DNA of 64,000 nucleotides from Eubacterium sp. Lineage in GTDB: Bacteria > Bacillota > Clostridia > Lachnospirales > Lachnospiraceae. The stretch covers positions 1 to 64,000 of the forward strand of contig JAETSX010000002.1 of assembly GCA_021769425.1 (NCBI GenBank), in the 5' to 3' direction. Position numbers and translations under genes: made by a program. The notes under the pieces were generated by a model. It was not told the origin of the DNA and made no database searches. It saw only the letters and a list, made by a program, of their open reading frames with translations. Shown piece by piece: positions 8,548 through 18,101 of this stretch; the stretch's first letter is position 1; each line of letters starts with the position of its first letter.

Positions 8548-11469
8548 TTAATAAAGGTTCTTTAATTCCAGAAACAGTTCTTTTTCGTCCTTTAATTTCT
8601 CTTCATTTCCAATGACGCAGAATGCATTTTCCTGTAATATCGCTCTCACAATGCCGGACAGGCTTCGGATATCCTCCTGGGATGCATGCAGGATTTCTTC
8701 CCGCTCTTTCTGAAGCATTTCCTCTGTGATGCCTGTAAGGTAAGCGGTTGCGCTTCTTCCTGTTTTCCCTGCCGGCGTCAGCGGCGCGTCTACGCTGCTG
8801 AAAGTTCCTAAAATATATCCGGTCATCTCTTTCTCGGTCGCCTGAAAATGCTCTAAATATTCCGGAATCCCTTCATAAACTTCATTGGTTTTTGACAGGT
8901 TCGGATCCCGATAAGAGGTAAAATAGCCGTCGCCTCTTCTGGTGAACCCGCTCATGCATCCGTATGCCCCGCCTTTTACCCGGATGTTAATCCAAAGATA
9001 CTCATAACTTAAAAGAACCTTCAGGATCCGCAATGTTCCCGTATATTCATATCCTGCCCGCTTAAAATTTCCGGCCCGGGAGACATACTGCACCTGGGAT
9101 GCATCCAGAAAGCCTTCGTTTTTCCTTTCCAGGGAAAGGGAAGATTCTGATTTTTCCGGCAGTTGTTCCGAAAGGACTGCCTTAACAGATGGGAGCTCTT
9201 TCTCCAGGGCTTCCATTCCTTCCGGTTCTGCGCCGATGCTGAACATCAGATTGTCTTTGCGGAAAATAACCTGCATCAGCGATTCTAATTTGCCGCTGAG
9301 GAAATCTTTTTTCTCATCAAAATGCTCCTCCAGCTCTTTCACTAACTGATAGAATTCGATGCCCTGAACCATATCGGTATATCGGGCGCTTTCTGAAAAA
9401 TAGGACATGGCCCGTATGGAGGAAACAGAATGCCCGCTGGCGCTTAAGGACATCTGCAGCCGGGATTTTAACTGTGCCAGAATTTCATAAAGCCGCTCCT
9501 GTCTGAGGAAATTGCTGTCGGATAGAATCTCCCGTACAATCTCCATGGTCTTGGGAATTTCATGATACAGGGTTTTTATTTTCACTTCATATTTCAGGAG
9601 AATGCTGTCTTTCCTCACATGGGGATAAATGCCAATTTCACTGAAAATCCCTCCGGTATGAAGATTGATTTCATTGGCAAGCTCCTGAAAACTGTGGGAA
9701 GAAGTATCCACATAGCCAAGCACAGACTTTAAAACGCCAAGCCAGGGAATGTCTTCTCTGGCAATTTCCCCCACATCAAAGAGCAGGCTGAAGTAAGCAA
9801 TACCGTTGGTAGCAATATCATGGCACAGCATCAGGGTGTCATCCGCCCTGTGCTCACGGATATATAATTTTTCCCCGGTTTTTTTGATGTCATCTCTGGA
9901 AAGCATCGGTATTTTGGCCAAGTCTTCCGGTGCAGAAGGCTCCTCCTGATATTGTTTCAGATGGCGGGTAAAATCAACCACGGCCTGCTGTTCTTCCAGG
10001 GACAGGGAAGCTTTATAATCTGCCAGCTTTTTGGCCAGTTCTTCTTCTCTTTTTGCATTCAGTCCGTATTTCGGCTCTGCAATCACCACGGAGGCATGAG
10101 GATTATCCAGAAAATATTTCTGAACCAATTGTTCAAAATATCCTGTTTCGGTCTGAGCTTTTAAGAATTCAATAATTTCCAGCTCTTCCAGGTGCAAAAA
10201 CGGCTGGTTTTCATCGTAGATCCAACTGTCCAGACATTTAATGCCAAGAAGAAGCCCTTTGGGGAAAGAACCATAGTCTGCTTCCCGATACCGGAATTCG
10301 AAGCTGTTGATCCCGGCCATTAAAGATTTCCGGTTAATGCCCTGGTTCACTTGTTCCCTCAAAACCTTTTGTAAGATATTTAAAAATTCCTCTTTCTGTT
10401 CTGGATTGCTGTTTTTTACGATTATGGAAAACAGGGGCTGCAGGCTGCTGCAGTCAAAAGAGGCCATAATATCCTTGCCGATTCCGGCGTCTAAAAGAGC
10501 CTGCTTTAAGGGGGCTCCCGGTGCGCTGAGCAGCGCATAGTCCAGAATATCAAAGGCTACATACAGTGTTTTGTCCAAAATGGTTTCAATGCTCACGTTA
10601 TAAGACAGATAAGTATTGTCTTTTAATTCCTCGCCGCTGGCAATATTGTAGGGAATGACAACTTCCCTGCGCTCTTGAAAGGGCTTCTGCATCTTTATGT
10701 CAGAATCCACTGAAATCCTGTCATATTTGCTGAGATATTTCCGGTCAATCCAGTTTAATTTTTCCTCCATATCCATATCCCCATAGAGATAAAAATAGGA
10801 ATTGCAGGGATGGTAGTACTTCTGGTGGAATGCCAGAAACTGCTCATAGGTTAGTTCCGGGATATTTTCCGGATTTCCGCCTGACTCAAAGGCATAGGAG
10901 GTATCCGGATAAAGGCTGTTCAAGATCTCACGCTCCAGCACGCCGTCGGGAGAAGAAAAGGCGCCTTTCATTTCATTATATACTACGCCGTTGATGGTAA
11001 GGGGGGCATCCAGTGTTTCCATCTCATAATGCCATCCCTCCTGGCAGAAAATTTCTTTGTATTTGTAAATGTTGGGATGAAAAACCGCGTCCATATAGAC
11101 TTCCATCAGGTTCTGGAAATCCTTGTCATTGCAGCTTGCCAAAGGATAAATGGTTTTGTCCGGATACGTCATGGCATTCAAAAATGTATTCAGAGAGCTT
11201 TTGGCCAGTTCCACAAATGGATCTTTGACAGGGTATTTTTCGGAACCGCACAACACGGAGTGTTCCAGAATATGGGCCGCTCCGGAGCTGTCTAAAGATG
11301 GGGTGCGGAATCCCACATAGAATACCTTGTTGTCGTCCTCATTGGAAATCAGGCAGATTCTGGCCCCGCTCTTTTTATGCTTCAGCAGGAACCCTTCGGA
11401 CTTGATATCCTCTAAGTGTTTTTCTTCCAGCAATTCATATGCGCTACAGTTTTTCAGATTCATTTTCAT
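8548..11469 (-). CDS. M16C-family zinc metalloprotease
   Basis: A 973-residue cytoplasmic metalloprotease of the insulinase/presequence-protease (M16C) type. The zinc motif HILEH is at residues 66-70, followed by a distal glutamate near NEMKGAFSSPDG. The full length covers the four-lobed clamshell, including the inactive C-terminal half that closes over peptides. Related enzymes degrade short unfolded peptides; the substrate here is unknown. The start at 11469 follows GGAAC, a weak site, and a MNLKN start two codons later is also possible. No signal peptide is visible. Confidence 0.92.
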   Translation of the reverse strand: MKMNLKNCSAYELLEEKHLEDIKSEGFLLKHKKSGARICLISNEDDNKVFYVGFRTPSLDSSGAAHILEHSVLCGSEKYPVKDPFVELAKSSLNTFLNAMTYPDKTIYPLASCNDKDFQNLMEVYMDAVFHPNIYKYKEIFCQEGWHYEMETLDAPLTINGVVYNEMKGAFSSPDGVLEREILNSLYPDTSYAFESGGNPENIPELTYEQFLAFHQKYYHPCNSYFYLYGDMDMEEKLNWIDRKYLSKYDRISVDSDIKMQKPFQERREVVIPYNIASGEELKDNTYLSYNVSIETILDKTLYVAFDILDYALLSAPGAPLKQALLDAGIGKDIMASFDCSSLQPLFSIIVKNSNPEQKEEFLNILQKVLREQVNQGINRKSLMAGINSFEFRYREADYGSFPKGLLLGIKCLDSWIYDENQPFLHLEELEIIEFLKAQTETGYFEQLVQKYFLDNPHASVVIAEPKYGLNAKREEELAKKLADYKASLSLEEQQAVVDFTRHLKQYQEEPSAPEDLAKIPMLSRDDIKKTGEKLYIREHRADDTLMLCHDIATNGIAYFSLLFDVGEIAREDIPWLGVLKSVLGYVDTSSHSFQELANEINLHTGGIFSEIGIYPHVRKDSILLKYEVKIKTLYHEIPKTMEIVREILSDSNFLRQERLYEILAQLKSRLQMSLSASGHSVSSIRAMSYFSESARYTDMVQGIEFYQLVKELEEHFDEKKDFLSGKLESLMQVIFRKDNLMFSIGAEPEGMEALEKELPSVKAVLSEQLPEKSESSLSLERKNEGFLDASQVQYVSRAGNFKRAGYEYTGTLRILKVLLSYEYLWINIRVKGGAYGCMSGFTRRGDGYFTSYRDPNLSKTNEVYEGIPEYLEHFQATEKEMTGYILGTFSSVDAPLTPAGKTGRSATAYLTGITEEMLQKEREEILHASQEDIRSLSGIVRAILQENAFCVIGNEEKLKDEKELFLELKNLY

Positions 11470-11516
11470 TGTTCCTTTCTGCTTCTTCTTAATAAATGAT
11501 TGCTCTGCCTGCTCCG

Positions 11517-11596
11517 CACCGTTGCGGTGTTAAAATTTCTAGTCGATGGAACCACCGCCGTTGAAATTTTGCCTTGCATTGGCACGAATCATGCAA
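11517..11596. repeat. Cluster of hairpins between mscS and the M16 protease gene
   Basis: Three inverted repeats lie close together: CACCG/CGGTG (11517-11529), AAAATTTC/GAAATTTT (11532-11539 with 11563-11570) and TTGCAT/ATGCAA (11574-11579 with 11591-11596). The surrounding 11470-11670 has no credible gene. It may be a structured leader of the protease gene, a terminator region of mscS, or a dispersed repeat. Confidence 0.4.
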
Positions 11597-11670
11597 AGCA
11601 CAAGTTTCATTTCTGACCGGATGGAGCGCCAGCACAGCGTTCCCTGCCAATTCCATGAGAATTCCGGCAA

Positions 11671-12594
11671 TTATGACTTCAGATTCACAGTCAGATGGTT
11701 ATAGGGAATTTCAATCTGATTTTCGTCAAAAACCTCTTTGATGCGTTCATTCAGGCGCCACTTTACCTTCCAGTAATCTTCTGCCGCCACCCAGAGCCGG
11801 CAGCCCAGCCTGACACTGCTGTCACCCAGTTCATCTACAAAAACCTGCCAGTCCTCTTCTTCCATCCGGGATTGTTCTGACAGCAGTATTTCTGTCAAAA
11901 GCTCCTTGGCGCGCCGGATATCTGTGTCATAGGAAACGCCCACAAATACATCCACTCTCCGCCTGTCCTGCTGGGTAACGTTGGTCAGACTGGCATTGGC
12001 CAGGGTTCCGTTGGGGATTACCACCATCCGGTTATCCGGCGTTGACAGTTTGGTGTAAAAAATCATAATCTCTGCAACAGTTCCTTCATTCCCATGGGTA
12101 TCTTCCATAATATAATCCCCTACTTTAAATGGTTTAAACAGCAGAATCAGAACGCCGCCGGCAAAATTGGAAAGACTGCCCTGCAGGGCAAGGCCCAGGG
12201 CAAGGCCTGCAGAACCCAGCACTGCCACTACAGAGGTTGTCTCTAAGCCAAGCTGGTTGATCACTGCTATGATCAAAACCAGATACAGGGTGATTTTGGC
12301 ACAGGAATCCAGAAACTGTTTCACCCCTTCGTCCACGCCGGAACGTTCCAACGCCCGCTGCAAAAGCTTCCGCAGCCATTTGATCATTTTTTTGCCAATG
12401 AGGTAAATCAAAATGGCAAGGACAACCCGAAGGGCAAAATCAATCAGGTGAGGAACCATATCATTCAGATAGCCTTTCAGTACTCCTGGTTTTGCAACTT
12501 TTTCCAACTGCTGAAGTTCTGCCAGATTGTCTGTGATGGATTCCGCCAGCAGAATTCCCGCTGTCAGATAATTTGCTATATTTGTCAAAAACAT
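11671..12594 (-). CDS. Small-conductance mechanosensitive channel (MscS family)
   Basis: A membrane channel that opens under membrane tension to release solutes after osmotic downshock. The 307-residue protein has an N-terminal amphipathic segment, two hydrophobic helices at about 50-70 and 95-115, and the Gly/Ala-rich pore helix (AVLGSAGLALGLALQG) followed by FKPFKVGDYI, the family signature. A cytoplasmic beta domain and C-terminal region follow. The start has AGGAGAAG upstream. It is divergent from the HD-domain gene, and the two promoters appear to overlap. Confidence 0.92.
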   Translation of the reverse strand: MFLTNIANYLTAGILLAESITDNLAELQQLEKVAKPGVLKGYLNDMVPHLIDFALRVVLAILIYLIGKKMIKWLRKLLQRALERSGVDEGVKQFLDSCAKITLYLVLIIAVINQLGLETTSVVAVLGSAGLALGLALQGSLSNFAGGVLILLFKPFKVGDYIMEDTHGNEGTVAEIMIFYTKLSTPDNRMVVIPNGTLANASLTNVTQQDRRRVDVFVGVSYDTDIRRAKELLTEILLSEQSRMEEEDWQVFVDELGDSSVRLGCRLWVAAEDYWKVKWRLNERIKEVFDENQIEIPYNHLTVNLKS

Positions 12595-12638
12595 CTCACT
12601 TCTCCTTTGTTTCAGGCGTCAGTCTCCGTATTGTTCTG

Positions 12639-12667
12639 TTGACACCCGCATTCAAATTCACTATAAT
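12639..12667 (+). promoter_or_regulatory. Consensus promoter of the HD-domain gene
   Basis: TTGACA (12639-12644) and TATAAT (12662-12667) are exactly 17 bp apart, a perfect vegetative sigma-A promoter, 74 bp ahead of the start codon at 12741. Confidence 0.85.
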
Positions 12668-12676
12668 TATTATAGT
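12660..12676. promoter_or_regulatory. Palindrome over the -10 boxes, candidate operator
   Basis: ACTATAAT-T-ATTATAGT is a perfect 17-bp palindrome. It covers the -10 box of the plus-strand promoter and overlaps that of the proposed mscS promoter, so a bound repressor could block both. It is AT-rich, so chance or simple promoter overlap is possible. Confidence 0.4.
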
Positions 12677-12700
12677 ATAATATTTATGCTGTAAAGGCAA
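12672..12700 (-). promoter_or_regulatory. Possible mscS promoter
   Basis: On the minus strand TTGCCT (12700-12695) and TACTAT (12677-12672) are 17 bp apart, upstream of mscS at 12594. It overlaps the divergent HD-gene promoter region. Confidence 0.45.
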
Positions 12701-12740
12701 ACAATATTTTCAAATGAAAACCAAAAAGGAGGTAATGTAC

Positions 12741-14012
12741 ATGAGCAGTTCCCAATTAATTAATATCGTAGAGATCATTTGCCATTCGTTCCGGCATTTG
12801 GATCCGCGACTGATCGATCACGGTGAACGTGTTGCATATATTCTGATGAAAATGCTGGCAGATACCAGTTACTACACGAAGCAGGAAAAGCAGGACATCT
12901 TTATGCTGGGGCTGCTTCACGATATCGGCGCCTACAAGGAAGAAGAAATTGACTCTATGCTGAGTTTTGATATGAATGATTCCATGGAGCATTCTGTGTT
13001 CGGATACCTTCTGCTTCAGAATTTCTCTCCCCTTTCAGATTATGCAGATATTGTTTTGTATCATCACCACTGCAATGCCCAGTATTACCCGGTTCCTATT
13101 GGTAATTATCACAGAGATATGGCCAAACTGATTTATCTGGCGGACCGCATTGATATTTTCTGTGTACTGAATAGTGCAGAGAACCTGAATTTATTTTTAA
13201 ACAGATACAGTGAAGATGTGTTTCCAGACGCCGGAGTCCGCTGGTTTTATGAAGCGGACAAGAAATACCGGGTTTTGGAATGTCTGCAAAATAAGACTTA
13301 TCAGGAAGAAGTCGCTGCCTACACCAAAGAACATCTGCTCCTGTCAGAAGAGCAGATACATAAATATCTGATGACCTTTATTTTCTCTGTGGATTTCCGA
13401 AATGAATATACGGCTCTCCATACCAGTTATGCGGTGTATTTAACGGAAAATCTGTCCCAGACGCTGCATCTTCCTGCTGCGTCTGCCAAGACGGTGCAGC
13501 TTGCCGCCATGCTGCACAATATTGGAAAGGTGGCGCTGTCCGCAGACCTGGCCAGCGCAGACGACTATGACTGCTACTTAAAAGAATTATACCAGAATTC
13601 CACCATGGATGTTACCCAAAAAATACTGTCCGGTACGGTAGATGCTCAGATTCTTAAGACTATCACAGAATCCTTCCAGATTCTGAAATGCTGGTCCGGA
13701 CATGAGTCTTTGACCTTCACCCCCTCCCCGGCGGGAGAGATTGTGGCGCTTTCCTATTTCATCAGCAATATGATGATTCCGGGCGGACATATTTCTTACC
13801 GTCCGAATCTGGTTGGATTTTTAAAAGAAAGATATAAGCTCTGCAATATGGACAGTACCATCCTGATGGCATTGGAAAAATATTTTCCCCAGATTATGGA
13901 ACAGACAAGGAATTCCTGTGAATCCATGTTCCGCACTTACCATCATGTGATGGATGAATTTCACTATCTGAATACGATACTTCTTCATTATAATACAAAG
14001 TATCGGCAATAA
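12741..14012 (+). CDS. Tandem HD-domain protein
   Basis: A 423-residue cytoplasmic protein with two HD folds. The first keeps the metal motif: H27, H60-D61 (LGLLHDIG), then YHHH and ADRID, as in HD-GYP cyclic-di-GMP phosphodiesterases. The second, around residue 260, has MLHNIGK, so the aspartate of HD is replaced by asparagine and the domain is probably not catalytic. The start 12741 (MSSSQLIN) has AAGGAGGT at ideal spacing; a frame nine codons longer would place that site inside the gene. It stands alone with a consensus promoter and a terminator, so it forms a single-gene transcript. Substrate is not provable from sequence. Confidence 0.85.
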   Translation: MSSSQLINIVEIICHSFRHLDPRLIDHGERVAYILMKMLADTSYYTKQEKQDIFMLGLLHDIGAYKEEEIDSMLSFDMNDSMEHSVFGYLLLQNFSPLSDYADIVLYHHHCNAQYYPVPIGNYHRDMAKLIYLADRIDIFCVLNSAENLNLFLNRYSEDVFPDAGVRWFYEADKKYRVLECLQNKTYQEEVAAYTKEHLLLSEEQIHKYLMTFIFSVDFRNEYTALHTSYAVYLTENLSQTLHLPAASAKTVQLAAMLHNIGKVALSADLASADDYDCYLKELYQNSTMDVTQKILSGTVDAQILKTITESFQILKCWSGHESLTFTPSPAGEIVALSYFISNMMIPGGHISYRPNLVGFLKERYKLCNMDSTILMALEKYFPQIMEQTRNSCESMFRTYHHVMDEFHYLNTILLHYNTKYRQ

Positions 14013-14018
14013 TGCCGA

Positions 14019-14058
14019 CAGGGGGAAACTGACTGTGAAACACAGACGCTTCCCCCTG
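14019..14058. terminator. Shared terminator of HD gene and serA
   Basis: CAGGGGGAA (14019-14027) pairs with TTCCCCCTG (14050-14058); the loop holds a second stem, CTGTG/CACAG. It lies between two converging genes and can act on both transcripts. Confidence 0.8.
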
Positions 14059-14066
14059 CAAATTTA

Positions 14067-15230
14067 TTATTTTACAACTCTTACTTTCAACACGCTGTCA
14101 ATCTTTTTTAACTGCTCAATAGCTGCTTCTGTTACCGGAGAATCAATATCCAAAAGGGAATAGGCAAAATCACCCCGGCTCTTATTGGTCATATCAGAAA
14201 TGTTGATGTTATGATCTGCCATCACCGCAGTATATTTTCCGATAATGCCTTTGACATTTTTGTGAAGGATTGCCACGCGGCCTGCTCCGGAGCAGACGCC
14301 CATATCACAGTTGGGGTAATTGACGGAATTACGGATATTTCCGTTTTCTAAGAAATCCCTGACTTCCTGTACGGCCATAACTGCGCAGTTATCCTCGGAT
14401 TCCTCCGTGGATGCGCCCAAATGGGGAATCAGGATGCAGCCCTCCTGTCCTGCTGTGACGCTGTTGGGGAAATCAGAGACATATTTCTTTACTTTTCCCT
14501 CTTTGATGGCCTCTAAGATTGCTGCCTCATCCACCAGTAAATCTCTTGCGAAGTTCAATACCACAACGCCGTCTTTCATCTGCGCAAAGGCTTCTTTGTT
14601 CAGCATCTTTTTGGTGTCTTCCAACAGCGGAACATGAATGGTGATATAATCGCATTCCCGGTAAATGTCTTCTAGGTTGCTGATATGCTTGACATTCCGC
14701 GACAGGCTCCAGGCTGCATTGACAGAAATAAAAGGATCGTAGCCATATACTTCCATGCCCAGATGAGTAGCGGCATTGGCTACCTTGACGCCGATTGCGC
14801 CCAGGCCGATCACGCCTAATTTCTTGCCGGCTATTTCGCATCCTGCAAAAGCCTTTTTCGCCTTTTCCACATCCTTGCTGATGGTTTCGCTTTCTTTATT
14901 TTCCAGCACCCAGTTAATTCCTCCGGTAATATCGCGGGAGGCTAACAGCATTCCTGCAAATACCAGCTCTTTGACGCCGTTTGCATTGGCTCCGGGAGTA
15001 TTGAATACTACGATTCCCTGGTCTGCGCATTTTTCCAGAGGAATATTGTTCACGCCGGCTCCTGCGCGTGCGACGGCGCAGAGCCCTTCCGGAAACTCCA
15101 TGTCATGCATAGCGGCGCTTCTTACCAATACAGCCTGCGCTTCGTTAATATCCTCGGTCTTTTGATAATCCTGGCTGAATAGATCCAGGCCCACATTGGC
15201 AATGGGGTTTAAGCAATGATATTGGAACAT
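14067..15230 (-). CDS. serA: D-3-phosphoglycerate dehydrogenase
   Basis: First step of serine synthesis: oxidises 3-phosphoglycerate with NAD. The 387-residue protein has the 2-hydroxyacid dehydrogenase fold with the NAD-binding GLGAIGVKVAN near residue 145, the catalytic Arg/Glu/His region, and a C-terminal ACT domain (GKYTAVMADHNINIS) for serine feedback. The start MFQYHC at 15230 lies two bases after the serC stop with GAGGAG in the end of serC; the longer in-frame start overlaps serC and is less likely. Translational coupling with serC is probable. Confidence 0.95.
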   Translation of the reverse strand: MFQYHCLNPIANVGLDLFSQDYQKTEDINEAQAVLVRSAAMHDMEFPEGLCAVARAGAGVNNIPLEKCADQGIVVFNTPGANANGVKELVFAGMLLASRDITGGINWVLENKESETISKDVEKAKKAFAGCEIAGKKLGVIGLGAIGVKVANAATHLGMEVYGYDPFISVNAAWSLSRNVKHISNLEDIYRECDYITIHVPLLEDTKKMLNKEAFAQMKDGVVVLNFARDLLVDEAAILEAIKEGKVKKYVSDFPNSVTAGQEGCILIPHLGASTEESEDNCAVMAVQEVRDFLENGNIRNSVNYPNCDMGVCSGAGRVAILHKNVKGIIGKYTAVMADHNINISDMTNKSRGDFAYSLLDIDSPVTEAAIEQLKKIDSVLKVRVVK

Positions 15231-15231
15231 T

Positions 15232-16311
15232 TTAATTCTCCTCTTCAAATTTTTTCATAAAAGCCACTAATTTCTCCACGCCCTCTTTCGGCATGGCATT
15301 ATAAATGCTAGCGCGCATTCCGCCTACGGTCCTGTGACCTTTTAAGTTCACAAATCCTGCAGCTTCCGCTTCTTTTACAAATTTAGCGTCCAGATCTTTG
15401 TCTCCTGTGACAAAGGGTACATTCATCAGGGATCGGTCTTCCTTTCTTACGGTTCCCCGGAACATTTTGCTTTCATCCAGGAAATCATACAGGATTTTGG
15501 CTTTCTCTTCGTTGCGCTGCTTCATAACCTCTAAGCCGCCCATTTTTTTCAGCCACTGGAAGACTTTTCCGCAGATGTAAATGCCGTAAGCCGGCGGCGT
15601 ATTGTAAAGGGATTCTGCATCTGCGTGAGTCTTATATTTCAGCATGGTAGGCGTGCCGGGCAGCGTGTCTTCTGTAATCAAATCTTCCCGGATAATGACG
15701 ATTACCACGCCTGCAGGGCCGATATTTTTCTGGACGCCGCCGTAGATAATGCCGTATTTCGATACATCCACCGGCTCAGATAAGAAGCAGGAGGATACGT
15801 CTGCCACCAGAACATGCCCTTTGGTATTGGGCAATGTTTGATACTTTGTTCCGTAAATCGTATTGTTCTCACAGATATAGACATAATCTGCATCCTCCGG
15901 AATGTCCAAGTCGGAACAGTCCGGGATATAAGAAAATGTCTCATCCTCAGAGGAAGCCACTTTTACTGCTTCTCCGTAAATCTGCGCTTCCTGAAATGCC
16001 TTTTTTGCCCACTGGCCGGTTACGATGTAAGCGGCTTTTTTGTTTTTCATCAGATTCATGGGGATCATGGCAAACTGCTGGGAAGCTCCGCCCTGCAGAA
16101 ACAATACCTTATAGTTATCGGGAATATTCATCAGTTCCCGCAAATCAGCCTCTGCTGTTTTGATAATGCTGTCATATATCTTGGAGCGGTGGCTCATTTC
16201 CATCACGGACATGCCGCTTCCCTGATAATCCAGCATTTCATCTGCTGCCTGCTGTAAAACCTCTTCCGGCAGAACTGCCGGTCCTGCGGAAAAATTGTAA
16301 ACTCTACTCAT
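15232..16311 (-). CDS. serC: Phosphoserine aminotransferase
   Basis: Second step of serine synthesis: converts 3-phosphohydroxypyruvate to phosphoserine with PLP and glutamate. The 359-residue protein opens with the family hallmark VYNFSAGPAVLP, has the PLP-lysine region GGVQKNIGPAG and the C-terminal GHRTVGGMRASIYNA. The start at 16311 follows GAGGAGG; an upstream in-frame ATG adds ten poor residues. It sits between ilvB and serA. No serB phosphatase is in this window. Confidence 0.96.
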   Translation of the reverse strand: MSRVYNFSAGPAVLPEEVLQQAADEMLDYQGSGMSVMEMSHRSKIYDSIIKTAEADLRELMNIPDNYKVLFLQGGASQQFAMIPMNLMKNKKAAYIVTGQWAKKAFQEAQIYGEAVKVASSEDETFSYIPDCSDLDIPEDADYVYICENNTIYGTKYQTLPNTKGHVLVADVSSCFLSEPVDVSKYGIIYGGVQKNIGPAGVVIVIIREDLITEDTLPGTPTMLKYKTHADAESLYNTPPAYGIYICGKVFQWLKKMGGLEVMKQRNEEKAKILYDFLDESKMFRGTVRKEDRSLMNVPFVTGDKDLDAKFVKEAEAAGFVNLKGHRTVGGMRASIYNAMPKEGVEKLVAFMKKFEEEN

Positions 16312-16373
16312 TGTCGTCCTCCTCTTTCTTATCGGTATCATACATAAAAAAAATTCCTGCTCCTATCTCCCAT

Positions 16374-18053
16374 TCAGCCTTGTTGCATATCTCCTTCATC
16401 AAATGCCTCGCTGATTGCAGCTCCCGGCGCAACCATGGGCCATACCTTATCGTCGCTGTCAATCATACAGTCAATCACTACGGGCATATCACTGGAGAGC
16501 GCTTTCTGAAAGGCTTCTGCAAATTCTTCTCTGGTGGAAGCGCGGTATGCTTTCGCTCCCATGGCTTCTGCCAGCTTCACAAAATCCACACTGTCATTTA
16601 AGACGGTTGCGGAATAATGCTGTTCATAAAATAAGGTCTGCCACTGACGCACCATGCCCAGCACATGGTTATTGACCACTACCTGTATCAAAGGAAGCTT
16701 CTGGCGCACTGCGGTGGCAATTTCATTCATATTCATGCGAAAGCAGCCGTCCCCGGCAATGTTGACCACCTGTTTTCCCGGATTGGCAATCTGCGCTCCG
16801 ATGGCCGCCCCCAGACCGTAGCCCATGGTTCCAAGGCCCCCGGAGGTAATCAGGGTACGGGGCTTCTTGTAACGATAGAACTGGGCCGCCCACATCTGAT
16901 GCTGGCCTACTTCAGTGACCATAATGGCGTCGCCTTTGGTCTGCCGGTAAATTTCTTCAATGAGATAGGGGCCGTTCAGACCGTTTTTTGGATATTTCAG
17001 AGGATAGGTTTCCTTGTAATCCATAATCTTTGCAATCCATTCCTCATGATTCTGCTGCTCCAGGCGCTGATTCAACCGCATTAAGATTTCTTTGATATCT
17101 CCGATTACATGGGCGTCGGTGACAATATTTTTATTGATTTCTGCCGGATCCACATCGAATTGAAGGATTTTGGCATGTCTGGCGAATTTCCTGGCATTTC
17201 CGGTTACCCGGTCGCTGAACCTTACGCCTACCGCAATCAGTAAATCACATTCGCTGACACCGTAATTGGATGTTTTCGTTCCATGCATTCCAAGCATTCC
17301 GGTATATAAGTTGTGGTTTCCGTCAAAGGCTCCTTTTCCCATCAGAGAATCGGCAACGGGCGCCTGAACTTTCTCCACAAATTTCAAAAGTTCCTGGCTG
17401 GCCTCAGAAATCACGGCTCCGCCCCCTACAAACAGATACGGCTTTTGGGATTTGCGAATCATATCCAGGGCCTGGTTCAGGGCTTCTTCTGTAATTTTCT
17501 CACAGCATCGCATTTCCGGTTTGATGGTAACCGGATGGAATTCTGTCTGATTGGCAGTGACATCCTTGGGGATATCCACTAAAACCGGTCCCGGCCTGCC
17601 TCTTCTTGCAATCCGAAATGCCCGGCGGATGGTATCAGCCAGTTTTTCTACTTCCTTTACAATAAAGTTATGCTTTGTAATAGGCGTTGTGATTCCTGCA
17701 ATATCAATTTCCTGAAAACTGTCTTTTCCAAGCAGCGGAACTGTAACATTGCAGGTAATGGCTACCATGGGAACGGAATCCATATAGGCTGTGGCAATTC
17801 CGGTTACCAGATTAGTGGCTCCCGGTCCTGAGGTTGCCAGGCACACGCCCACTTTTCCGGTGGAACGGGCATATCCGTCTGCCGCATGGCTTGCGCCCTG
17901 TTCGTGGGAGGTCAGGACATGCTTTATTTCATGCCTGTGTTTATATAATTCATCATACACATTTAAAATGGCTCCTCCCGGATAACCAAAGACAGTATCC
18001 ACACCTTGCTCTTTCAGACATTCTATCACAATCTGTGCTCCTGTCAGCTGCAT
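16374..18053 (-). CDS. ilvB: Acetolactate synthase, large subunit
   Basis: Condenses two pyruvates to acetolactate, the entry to valine and leucine, using ThDP, FAD and Mg. The 559-residue protein has the catalytic-glutamate region TSHEQGASHAADGYAR, the FAD-binding middle domain and the ThDP motif GDGCFRMNMNE with NNHVLG. This is the anabolic, FAD-containing type. No small regulatory subunit (ilvN or ilvH) is next to it. It is followed by serC, so branched-chain and serine pathways share one transcript here. Confidence 0.95.
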   Translation of the reverse strand: MQLTGAQIVIECLKEQGVDTVFGYPGGAILNVYDELYKHRHEIKHVLTSHEQGASHAADGYARSTGKVGVCLATSGPGATNLVTGIATAYMDSVPMVAITCNVTVPLLGKDSFQEIDIAGITTPITKHNFIVKEVEKLADTIRRAFRIARRGRPGPVLVDIPKDVTANQTEFHPVTIKPEMRCCEKITEEALNQALDMIRKSQKPYLFVGGGAVISEASQELLKFVEKVQAPVADSLMGKGAFDGNHNLYTGMLGMHGTKTSNYGVSECDLLIAVGVRFSDRVTGNARKFARHAKILQFDVDPAEINKNIVTDAHVIGDIKEILMRLNQRLEQQNHEEWIAKIMDYKETYPLKYPKNGLNGPYLIEEIYRQTKGDAIMVTEVGQHQMWAAQFYRYKKPRTLITSGGLGTMGYGLGAAIGAQIANPGKQVVNIAGDGCFRMNMNEIATAVRQKLPLIQVVVNNHVLGMVRQWQTLFYEQHYSATVLNDSVDFVKLAEAMGAKAYRASTREEFAEAFQKALSSDMPVVIDCMIDSDDKVWPMVAPGAAISEAFDEGDMQQG

Positions 18054-18101
18054 ATTTTTCCTCTCTTTCCGGGCAGGCGGCCGGCGCCGTCTCCCTTCCT
18101 G

